A stretch of 64,000 nt of DNA, taken from Agelas oroides. Lineage: Eukaryota; Porifera; Demospongiae; Agelasida; Agelasidae. Below the pieces are notes generated by a model. It saw only the letters and a list, made by a program, of their open reading frames with translations, was not told where the DNA came from and did no database searches. The stretch is taken from NCBI GenBank assembly GCA_949130485.1, contig OX422186.1, positions 3,575,313 to 3,639,312 on the forward strand. Direction: 5' to 3'. The position numbers were made by a program, and so were the translations under genes. Below, piece after piece: positions 44,041-52,929 of the stretch (positions are counted from its first letter, which is position 1; every line of letters begins with the position of its first letter).

Positions 44041-45235
44041 GGGGATGCTGTAAAACGCGGAATACAGAATAACAGAATAGTGGAATAACGGAATAACTTT
44101 GATTGACCGGAAATGAAATTGCTTTGTAATTACCGACGTGTTGAACTGCCATCTGGTGAGGTAGCCCTGCCAATGCTGGCACTACTGTCTGTATTCTGGA
44201 GTTGTAGAGGGACTACAAATGCTAAAAACTTTGGTGAAAACCTCGACTGTTGCCCTAAAGCTAGGCCTGCCGCTAAAATTAGCGCCGTGCTATCCAGTAA
44301 GAAAAGGGGACAAGCAGAAGTGGATCATAGTTGGTTGATACGAAAACTAGGCACTGATGGGAAAGACAATAGGATTACAAGAGGGCTAAAGCCAGTAAAC
44401 GCGCAGCCTGAGAAACCTCTGCATGTATCCCGCGCTCAGATTGCCGTCGGGCCTAGTCTTGGAACCAGACCCTCGAAAAATCAAAAAGGAGGGTCTGGTA
44501 AATCAGCTGGGGTGGAAGTGTACACTGCACCCGGCATGCAGGCGCACTTCCGATTGGCTTTTGATTAGCATTCTGATGTGCGTTTATTAGAAATGCTAAC
44601 CGCACGAGCGTCTTTGCGTTTAGCTCCGTTTCAGAAATCTGTAAACACCAGGCGGGAAAGATTAGAACACTTTTGTGAGTGTCTGGTTCAGCAGAAAGCT
44701 CGAACTGGCTACGGAAGGTTCGGCAATTAATAAAATTCCGCAGTGTACACTTCCACCCCACCCCGTTTACCAGACCCTCCTTTTCGATTTTTCGAGGGTC
44801 TGGTTCCGAGACTACGTCGGGCCAGCCACGGTGGCGAAGCTCTCTTCCACTCACTTGCAGCCCATGCATGCTAGGTGCACGAATATTGAGAGTGGCAAAA
44901 CGACTTCCATTCATAAAGTGAGGCTCACGGAGGCAGTTTCAAGCCTTGGGAATGGACCCCGCTTTGTAAGTCACACTACAATATTAATATGCAAAATCTT
45001 TTTAGTGTAGCCTGCCTACAGCCCTTCTTAGCTCATACAAGGCTTTGTAACCATCGAGGTCTCCCACAAGGCTTACCCAGTGTTTGTAGCTCCTCTGCAA
45101 CTTCAGATACAAAGAGCGGTAGCAGAGCTACCTCACTGGATGGCAGTTCCACGTGCAATGTCGGCAATTTTCATTTCCGTTCAATCATTATTCCGCTATT
45201 CCGTTATTCCGTATTCCGCGTTTTACAGCGTCCCC
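44041..45235. mobile_element. Long-TIR element, 1,195 bp, ATTAAAA target duplication
   Basis: Termini GGGGATGCTGTAAAACGCGG and (inverted) GGGGACGCTGTAAAACGCGG continue into aatacRgaataacRgaatag and then, with lower identity, for about 230 bp per arm. ATTAAAA flanks both sides (44034-44040, 45236-45242). It can be read as 8 bp if the following G is included. The interior ORFs on both strands are not recognisable and arise largely from the arms. The superfamily is uncertain; a 7-8 bp duplication would suit hAT- or P-like transposases. It contains a nested MITE at 44454-44814. Confidence 0.85.
44454..44814. mobile_element. Mutator-type MITE, exact 9-bp duplication CGTCGGGCC (nested)
   Basis: The left end TAGTCTTGGAACCAGACCCT and right end agggtctggttccgagacta are inverted repeats; further arms (cgaaaaatcRaaaaggaggg) extend about 50 bp. 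CGTCGGGCC is repeated exactly at 44445-44453 and 44815-44823. It lies wholly within the 44041-45235 element, so it inserted later. No transposase. Confidence 0.9.
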
Positions 45236-45242
45236 ATTAAAA

Positions 45243-45553
45243 GTGCACAAATGACACACTCGAAATGTCTGCATTAGATAAGTCAAAAGCTTCTATGGGC
45301 CAAATCAATCATTATCAAGTGCTTTCATAAGCAACCGCACTGTTACCTCACTGGAGAGCATTGCTAACCTACCAGACCAGTAAGTCGCTAACGTTGGCAA
45401 ATCATTCATCCTCTGACTTTCTTTGGCCCGGCTAACACAATAATGGCTAAAGCTATCACAGTACTTCAAATGCGAAGAAGCACCATGTATTACTGGGTAT
45501 TGCACTCACCACTTATTGTTCTCAGAGAACTCAAACTGTTTCTCAAGCAGGTA
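45243..45553. other. Short spacer between two elements; unrecognised ORF
   Basis: A minus-strand frame (E-S-Q-R-M-N-D-L-P-T-L-A-T-Y-W-S-G-R-L-A) has protein-like composition, but there is no domain match I can make and it overlaps a plus-strand ORF. Not called as a gene. Confidence 0.3.
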
Positions 45554-46203
45554 ACTTCTGTGTCATTAGTAATTTATTCGAGGCTGCCTTTAATCCCCTC
45601 ATTCCTACCGACACAACTGGTGAGCATGTCTCACGTAATCTCCCAATAATTCGCCAACATTCAAAAGAAGCCCACCGCCCTTGTTGGAGAAAAGTTAGTG
45701 TATGGGGCCATTATTGTCTTGCCATCTTAACAGCTAACTTTCACCAGCATTTATGTATTTGTGTTTACCAGTAAGCTATCAACACAAGACATAAAGACCA
45801 ACAACGTCTAGCAAGTGGCCTGGTGGTTAAGTATGGTGGGCAGCTTATGTGGTATGAAATATCTAAATAAGGCCATAGCAACAAAATTTATAGCTTCTGG
45901 TCATATATTAATCGATGTGGGCAGGAAGTATTTTTGAATTTAATTAGTTAGCAGGAACACCCCCACTATATTGAAAACAGGCAACTACTTTGAGAGTGTA
46001 TATGTGTCGTTTTCAGTGCCATATTGCAATTCTGAACTGCAAGATCATGAAATTCAAATAAGTTAAAGTGCCAAACGTAGCAACATTCCCTAATGTTTCC
46101 ACTAGCTTGCATGGCTTAAAATGAGTCCGATTGCTTACTTGCCACAATCATGTAATGGCTACTCTCTGAAGGTCATGACAAACTCAAAATGGCAGCTGCT
46201 AGT
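45554..46203. repeat. Segmental duplication, copy B (left part)
   Basis: This is colinear with 39748-40401. It ends at TAGT (46200-46203), the left target duplication of the 2.4-kb element. Sequence resumes at 48617. Confidence 0.85.
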
Positions 46204-48616
46204 CACGGCTGTTTTTCATGCAATGCAAACGTTGACATTTAGTTACATGATCAAACATCATCAGTAAGTTACGCAATCGCGTCTTGAGATTCGAGCTTCT
46301 GTAACTTTGGTATCTATTGGCGAACTTCCTTCACTTTTTCTAACTAATCAGAAAATTAATTCTGGGTAACTTTATAAAAAAACTACGCCCCTCACAGTAA
46401 TTCTGGTAAAATTTGCATATGCCACATGGGTGCTACAGTGTGTTGGACCGTCTGGTTTGAGCAGCGTTTGTAGCAAAGTGTGGAGTTTAGGAAGAAATCC
46501 TGTTACCTGCAGAAGTGAAAGCACTCCCTGTAGAACTCAGGTCTACTCATTTTATGTCGTAACTTTCTTTTTCCATCTGAGCAACTCATTGGCAAAACCA
46601 GCTATATATATCATGGCTTCACATAAGTTTTGTGTACACTGGGTGGTTGTGTATACGTATCAGCCATCAAACTGCTATTTAAATGGTGTAGTTAGTATGT
46701 TCCATAAGAGTTTAGGGATACAAGAACAGTCTTGTATCCAGAGCCTCCCGAGAAACGTAAAGTTTAATAAACAGGTTGGAATGGAAGTGTACACTGTGGA
46801 ATGTCAGGAATTTAAATAATTGATGACACTTCTGGCACCAGTAGAGCCTTCTGCTAACTGTACAGTCACAGAAGTGTTCTAATCCTTTTCATGACTTTTT
46901 ACAGCAAAGTGAAACACAGCCACTAGAATAGATGATTCTGGTGCACATGAATAAAACAGAAGGCAATTGACCAGACACATTTTCCCTGCAGGTACAACAG
47001 TGTGGTCTGGGAATGAGACTAAGGCACACATGCATATGATGAGCCTAGCCTCATTCCCAGGCCTTCTCCGGCTCCAGTTTTCGATTGCTTGCAGTATGCA
47101 GAAATGGACAGGGAAGGCCTGGGAGATTTAGTCCATGTGCTATGATGTCAGGTAGACAGAGGGCAGAAGGGAGGCGGTGCCCAATCGTTATAACTCACCT
47201 TTGTAATAATCAGCCTCAAATCTACCCGAACAATGAGCTGTATTGACGCTGTCTTTTGAACGCTACGGTCTTGAGTCCTTGGACAATATGTTACGGGAAA
47301 GGTCTTGAGATTCTTCATCAGGCATCGCCCCCTGTCTGTCTATACCTGTCACATCATTGTGTACATGACGAAATCTCCCAGGTCTCCCCCTCCCTTTATG
47401 CATACTGCAAGTGATCAAAAACTGGATCCAGGGAAGGCCTGGGAACGAGACTATGATGAGCCTCCATCACGTGATTGGAGCAATTGCGCTAGTACATTTG
47501 GTGACAGCCTGACCATAGCCCCATAACTTTCTCCACAGATTGGTTGTGCAGTAGCTATATGAGATGGACAAAATTTCTGCGCAAGGTACTGTGCAACAGG
47601 TGTGGAGATATTACTAGTAAGCAGAGCCCTCACACCTGATGTACAGTCCAAGCTTTACCATCACCTCAGAAGGCATTATCAACACCAAGTTCAGGAGAAT
47701 TGCTACAGCCACGGCACACATAACTACCACCATGCGTGCTACAAAGCAAATTTCCTGGATCTTCTTCCTGGACAAGGACAGCTGGATTGGACGATTGAGA
47801 GTGTTGGTGCAGAATGGACGCTGGAAGTTAATCAGGAAAATGTTGTACCTCACAGTGATGGATTTAGTGGCTGTAGTGCCAGGTACGATGTCAGTGTGTC
47901 CACATGCTATTATTCTCTGAGTGACCATGGTTCATCCTCTCCTTTCGGGACCTTCCATGCACCCACAGATTGCTGGTTACAAAAGGTTAAAGATTGCACA
48001 CATTGTACAGCCGCTTTCAGCATGGCTTGTCAAAACAAAAGGACTGACTGAACTTTCATACAATGTTTTTGTGTACAACCTGCCCTCTGGAACATGGTGG
48101 AAAATATTGACTGGACCAGGCATTCGATTATGCATATCTACCTGGTAGATCTGTGCATTTTCTTAAACTTATGCAGTGGTTTTACACAGACTCTGTTATG
48201 TTTATCCAGCCCTTTTTAGTTCTTCTTTCATGCTTGTATAGAACCTTATTAAAAAAACCCGTCACAACTCAACTTCAGTTTTTATGTAAAGCACTTGCTA
48301 TAATTTGCTTATCAGATAGTCCTTTGCTGTGAACTAAACTCCAGATGACTGAGTTGAAGCCGGTGAAGTACACCCATTCAGCAAGGTTCCCTTGCACGCT
48401 GTTCAAAATATGCCTACTTAGTACAGCAACGAGCAAGCAGCTCCTGTGCGGTGGTCTCCAAGGTTTCCCACAGAGGTATTTCGTATGACTTCCATGCATA
48501 TTTTACTTGTCATAGCTATTCTAAGCATGTTAGCATTATTCATAGTCTGCTATAAAAAAATTGTCCAATGACATTGAGTAGAACAGATTTACAGTACTAT
48601 TCTAATTACACCCGTG
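46204..48616. mobile_element. 2.4-kb transposon with CACGG ends and TAGT target duplication
   Basis: The ends CACGGCTG... and ...CACCCGTG are inverted repeats (7 of 8), flanked by TAGT at 46200-46203 and 48617-48620. The paralogous site at 40398-40401 has a single TAGT and no insert, which defines the element exactly. A 4-bp duplication with CAC-type ends would suit a Chapaev/CMC-like or another 4-bp superfamily. The ORFs inside (47602-48051 plus; 47614-47928 and 48275-48499 minus) are not recognisable as a transposase. One minus frame has a hydrophobic helix. It contains a nested Mutator-type MITE. Confidence 0.85.
47046..47453. mobile_element. Mutator-type MITE, exact 9-bp duplication TGATGAGCC (nested)
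   Basis: The ends TAGCCTCATTCCCAGGCCTT and aaggcctgggaacgagacta are inverted. TGATGAGCC is exactly repeated at 47037-47045 and 47454-47462. Inner pairs (gacaggggaagg/gggagg and cagtatgcag/catactgca) extend the fold. It is within the 46204-48616 element, so younger. Confidence 0.9.
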
Positions 48617-48709
48617 TAGTGGATGGAACTTCAACACTACCATCGTGAACTCTGGTATATAAATCTACAAGAGAGTAAGATCCTTCTACTACCATGATTA
48701 ATAAAATAA
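48617..48709. repeat. Segmental duplication, copy B (right remnant)
   Basis: TAGTggatggaacttcaaca through aataaaataa matches 40398-40490. This confirms that the sequence between 46204 and 48616 is an insertion into a pre-existing duplicate. Confidence 0.85.
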
Positions 48710-49138
48710 CATTGAAATGCCTCTTTCTCAATGTACCCACCTTGCACACAAGGGGTAAGCCACGGAGAGCTGTGTCCACAAATCCCCTTTGTCATGCCGG
48801 TGACTTTCAGTACCATTAACTAGCCCCCCCAAAACTCTCCAGTCTGAAATACCCTGACATCATGCAGTACCCAAACAGACATGAGTTTTGGCATGACAGT
48901 TACGCTAGTTAACAGCTGTATAAACCATGCTAGCATCAGTTTGCACATGTGTATAGGACAGGTGCAGCAGGAGTACAAAGGGCAAATACAAGAACTGGAA
49001 ACTGGTTGTTATGGTCTAAATATTTGGCCCATAAAAATGGACTGTAGAAGTACAGTTGTCTGTTGAAGAAAAGTCATTGTATAGGTTAACATTCTTAATG
49101 AAACATGTCACAGATTGAGTAGTACTGGACATTAATAA

Positions 49139-49213
49139 GTCAGTGAATTAAACACTCCTAAGCATGCTCCTTCTCTTTGTCCCTTCTTACAGATAGGGTT
49201 GATTTCTAACTGA
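49139..49213 (-). pseudogene. Decayed LRR cassette exon
   Basis: The flanking intron (gataatagtcattaatacac...gcactgaatggggaaagaga) is paralogous to the introns next to the cassettes at 62164-62247 and 41393-41476. In the expected place a minus-strand stretch reads C-Q-L-E-I-N-P-I-C-K-K-G-Q-R-E-G-A-C-L-G, still LRR-like (L-x-I-N-P-I-x-x-x-G). The acceptor AG has become AC and no donor is left. It is a dead cassette. Confidence 0.4.
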
Positions 49214-49959
49214 CACATTGTGTGGAAAAGAAGATAATAGTCATTAATACACTCTCAATACGTAATGCACTGAATGGGGAAAGAGACTACATACTTGACT
49301 ATTCATGGTTTAATTTCCTACTACGTACATAAGAAATATATATTTACACTGAATGGAAATCATTGTAAATATTTTGTCCACATTCAACCACACTCAATAA
49401 TCCCAACACCACCTCCACACCACAAAACAATGTTATTCAAATTCAATACAAGCCACGACAAGTTGAGTTGAGAATAATCTTGTTTTAATGTTGTAGTCTG
49501 CGGTACAAAGGTTCTAGATGAAAGAGTAGTGGCTAAGCTATCTAAAATTAGCCAAAGTACTGTGTCCAAACCTTGTAACTGAGATGTTCCTTGCTATGTC
49601 TGTGGTAGAGATTGCATGCTAGTTACCTGTTGTACATTCAGTATTCAGACCTGTCGCCCACTAAAATAAAAACAAACAAGCTGACATTGTCAGAGTGATG
49701 TCATCTTTTGCATGGACAGTTACAAGCATAGGGTCTGAAGGTCAAAGAAGAAGCCAAATATCATCAACTGTGGATAAGCTGACTTGTTTAGAGAACTGCA
49801 AGTGGGTACGTCTTGCAGAGAAACTGATCAGTTATCTGAGTAATCTGGCCTGAGCACCTAAAAATTAGATTGGTACACCACACAATACCAGATTCAGGAA
49901 AGGTAGAACTTGCAATATGAACGGATTCATTACAAGAACTGGAAATCTGCTTCTGCTAC

Positions 49960-51430
49960 CACTACTGATGTATGATGAACAATACTGTCATATCTGTATC
50001 AAGTTATTTGGTCTTAAAGTGTTACATACTCAGGTGGGTTAAGATAGGCTCTGGTTCAAGAGAAGCATTGCTCATAAAGTTTATGGTGTATTTCGCAGAT
50101 TTGAAGTGCACTACTGGTTATTGTTTTGCATCCTGTTATATATTGTGTAGTGGTTGATGATAAATTAGTTTATAACTGCTTAACTTCTAAGAGTTCTAAC
50201 ACTTTAAAAATTCCTGTACCCATGTAACATAGATTGTACTAGGGGGGTCTGGGGGCATGCACCCAGGGAAGTTTGAGATTTTACATGCTCTGAGATGAAA
50301 AGTGGGGAGATAATTGCAGGTGAAGTCTCTATCACAGCCACTACATATTGGAATACTCTTGACTACACAATTCAAAACCAGTATGGTGGTGCTGGTTGAA
50401 GTACTCTGATTGACAAACTAAGACAAAACAAGAACACGGCTGCATGGACAGAAGCCATTGTTGCTTCACCATGTGTTGTATTTTTATAAAAATTCACCCA
50501 CACTCTATTGGAGGTAATTACATGCTCTTCCTCTAGCTGTCCATTCTTATGTGCTCTAACATCCACCCATTATGTTTGAAGCACCACTCATTACACTTGT
50601 AAACATGGGTGGGACCTGTGAGTGAGACTACAGAAAGCATAGTGTTGCTTCTCCAGGCACACCATCTGGCTCAAATACTTAGCACAAGACTCCAAGTGAT
50701 CAAAAAGTGGACAGTGGGAAGGCCTGGAAATGTGATGTTAGTTAGCAGATTCTGCTTTCCAGCAAGTCCAAAACCGAGCTTAGTAACGCAGCTATCACGT
50801 GTTCCTAGGCCACTCCCAGATTTTATCCTGTAGCCATGGCTGCATGATAAAATCCCTGGGAACAAGGCTAGAAACAAGGAGTGTATAGTTCCGACTATGT
50901 GAATATTTCCTACTCTCAGGTTGGTTATGGCGGTCCTCTATTCGTAACATGGAAGTATGCAAAAGTATTGCCTTAGTTTCCAGAGATTGAATGGCTGCCA
51001 CGTGTATGCTTCTTAGCTTTGCTAGTGTTATTCTGGCTGTTACTCTGTATTGTTCAGCTTTGTGTTATCGCTGGTTGTGAAGTAGATAGATCTGACTTAC
51101 AGAAGGCATGCCAATGAGACTGAGCGCAGCTGTTTCTGGGAGCAGGAGAGGGGAATATGGCTTGAGTTACTGGAACGATGATGACCTATCATCTTTGGTG
51201 GTTGATGTGGAACGTCAGATGGCTAGATTTGTGGCTAAAACTTTGAGAGTGTGTAGCAGATTACTTGTACTAACGTACTGGAGTTGGGGACAGAGGCTGT
51301 TTTTGTGTCACCGGAGAGGTGAGCTTTGATAATAGAAACAAATGCCGAATTGAGGCGTATAAACACCTATATTTGCTTCTTGTAGTTTCAGGTTGTATCT
51401 GGTACAGTGTCCCTACCCAGATTCAGATAG
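49960..51430. other. No gene recognised; element relics
   Basis: agattgtactaggggggtct / ggggcatgcaccc at 50231-50262 is the internal motif of the hAT-like MITE at 32702. A lone cctgggaacaaggcta end of the Mutator-type family lies at 50855-50870. 51055-51210 resembles 54095-54235 (tgtgaagtagRtatR..., ggttgatgtggaac), a diverged duplicate of unknown nature. Confidence 0.4.
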
Positions 51431-51439
51431 CTAAAGCAT

Positions 51440-51519
51440 ATAACCCGTTACCCAGGCAACATCTAAGAATGTTGCCCATATCTCTCTTGTACAGTGATGT
51501 TGCCTAGGTAACAGGTTAT
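51440..51519. repeat. Fold-back (24-bp arms, 2 mismatches)
   Basis: Arm ATAACCCGTTACCCAGGCAA-CATC at 51440-51463 pairs with 51496-51519. It directly abuts the next fold-back. Confidence 0.8.
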
Positions 51520-51520
51520 A

Positions 51521-51626
51521 TAATAGTTATATCCCTCCCTGGGGTGTGGTCTTGCACATTGGTGTCGGGCTACGCCCGACACCAATGTGTAAAACGACCA
51601 CCCCCCAGGGAGGGATATAACTATTA
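51521..51626. repeat. Fold-back MITE, 106 bp, palindromic core GTGTCGGGCTACGCCCGACAC
   Basis: TAATAGTTATATCCCTCCCT...ggtgtggtc pairs with gaccaccccccagggagggatataactatta. The centre (cattggtgtcgggc / gcccgacaccaatg) is itself a perfect palindrome. The complete sequence can collapse into one long hairpin. Confidence 0.85.
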
Positions 51627-51979
51627 CAAACAGCTGTCGCTCAATATCCATTGCATCAGGATTGATGTTCTGCATAGAGCAAAATAGCAATTAAATATAA
51701 TTAAGGCAATTAAACTGCGACCCCCACGTGATTGTTAGCATGTTGCCATGGTAATACTTGTTTATAATATACTACAATCAATTTGCCATTTGGTTGATCA
51801 ATGATTGTTTAGTGACAGCATGTACTTTGTCTTCAGTACTTGCTCAAATTATGAAGGGCAAAGTAAAAATTGAGCTAAAATAAAAACTGACCACTTAATT
51901 AACCACTCTGAGCTACTATTATTAGATGAAGTTTTAAAATTGGGGGTATTAGAGAGTACATTTGATATATGCTTGTAAT

Positions 51980-52841
51980 CTGGTACACCTGTATATGTAC
52001 GTTCTCATGCTTTTATCTTGTAATCTTGTACACTTGTAAATGTGTGTGCCTAACCTCACAGGAGAGGGAGAGATGCTTTGAGCTCATAAACAACAATAGC
52101 CATAGTATGACTAACTTGTTTCATATTAGGAAAACCCCATATGGTTAGCAATAGTTGCTAGGCAACACTAAAACAATGGTGCTCATTTAAGCTCATTATT
52201 ACACCTACACGTAGGTGTGTGGCAGTCCCAAGTAAGTCCCACACAAGTTAGTGTTTTAACCTGAAAATCACATGCATGTAACTGTACTCTCACAGTTACT
52301 AGCAACCAACCTATCATCCTATCAGATGTACAGTCTACCTCACACCCAAATATTCCATTTCTTGATATGATATATATACAGTGATCCATTTCATACTTAC
52401 TCTGACCAATTGAGTACACCCCTACCACCATCAGTAGAGGAGTGTAAACAATGGGGGGAGGGGGCATTAGTGAGTACACATATGGTACATGTACATTCTC
52501 ATGTTTTGATCTTGTAATCTTGTACACCTGTACATGTAAATGTGTAAGCCTAACCTCACAGAAGAGGGAGAGATGGTTTGAGCTCATAAACAACAGTAGC
52601 CATGGTGTGACTAAGTTGTTCCATATTGGCCTCGAACATTCCATATGGCTAGCAGTGGTTGCTAGGCAACACACAACAATGGTGCTACTTTAAGCTCATT
52701 ACTACACCTATACGTACGTGTGTGGCAGTCCCAAGTAAATCCCATACAAGTTAGTCTTTTAACCTGAAAATCACACGCATGTAATTGTACTCTCACAGTT
52801 ACTATTAGATATATGTATACAGTGATCCATTTCATACTTAC
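51980..52841. repeat. Direct duplication (about 400 bp, two copies) next to an LRR exon
   Basis: The block from gtacRttctcatgYtttYatc through cagtgatccatttcatactt occurs at about 51995-52410 and 52488-52840, with about 90% identity plus indels. The second copy ends in the splice donor of the LRR exon at 52842. The first ends at the same donor-like cttac but is followed by unrelated DNA instead of an exon. Copy 1 therefore looks like duplicated intron start without its exon. Confidence 0.8.
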
Positions 52842-52925
52842 TTGAGTTCTTTAAGCTCCTGACACTCTTTGAGACCACTCGCAAGTTTAGAGAGTCCTTC
52901 GTCACCAATCTCATTACCTGCAAGG
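52842..52925 (-). CDS. LRR cassette exon (84 bp) of the long NLR/LRR gene
   Basis: Acceptor cattccacag and donor CAA/gtaagt. It encodes S-L-A-G-N-E-I-G-D-E-G-L-S-K-L-A-S-G-L-K, then E-C-Q-E-L-K-E-L. This is the closest match in the window to the NLR LRR consensus (L-x-x-N-x-I-G-D-E-G-x-x-x-L-A). Exactly 84 bp, phase 2, both splice sites strong, no lesions. Confidence 0.85.
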
Positions 52926-52929
52926 CTGT

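Noticed and set aside
44113..45010. ORFs of 111-153 codons on both strands
   Set aside because: They arise from the inverted arms of the long-TIR element and the nested MITE. Plus- and minus-strand products mirror one another and no transposase motif is present.
45305..45505. Minus-strand ORF as an NLR effector-domain exon
   Set aside because: Composition is protein-like, but there is no conserved DEATH/CARD pattern, it overlaps another ORF, and the splice borders are poor.
47602..48051. 149-codon ORF inside the 2.4-kb element as transposase
   Set aside because: No recognisable DDE or zinc motif, and alternative frames on both strands are nearly as long. Kept only as an unclassified interior.
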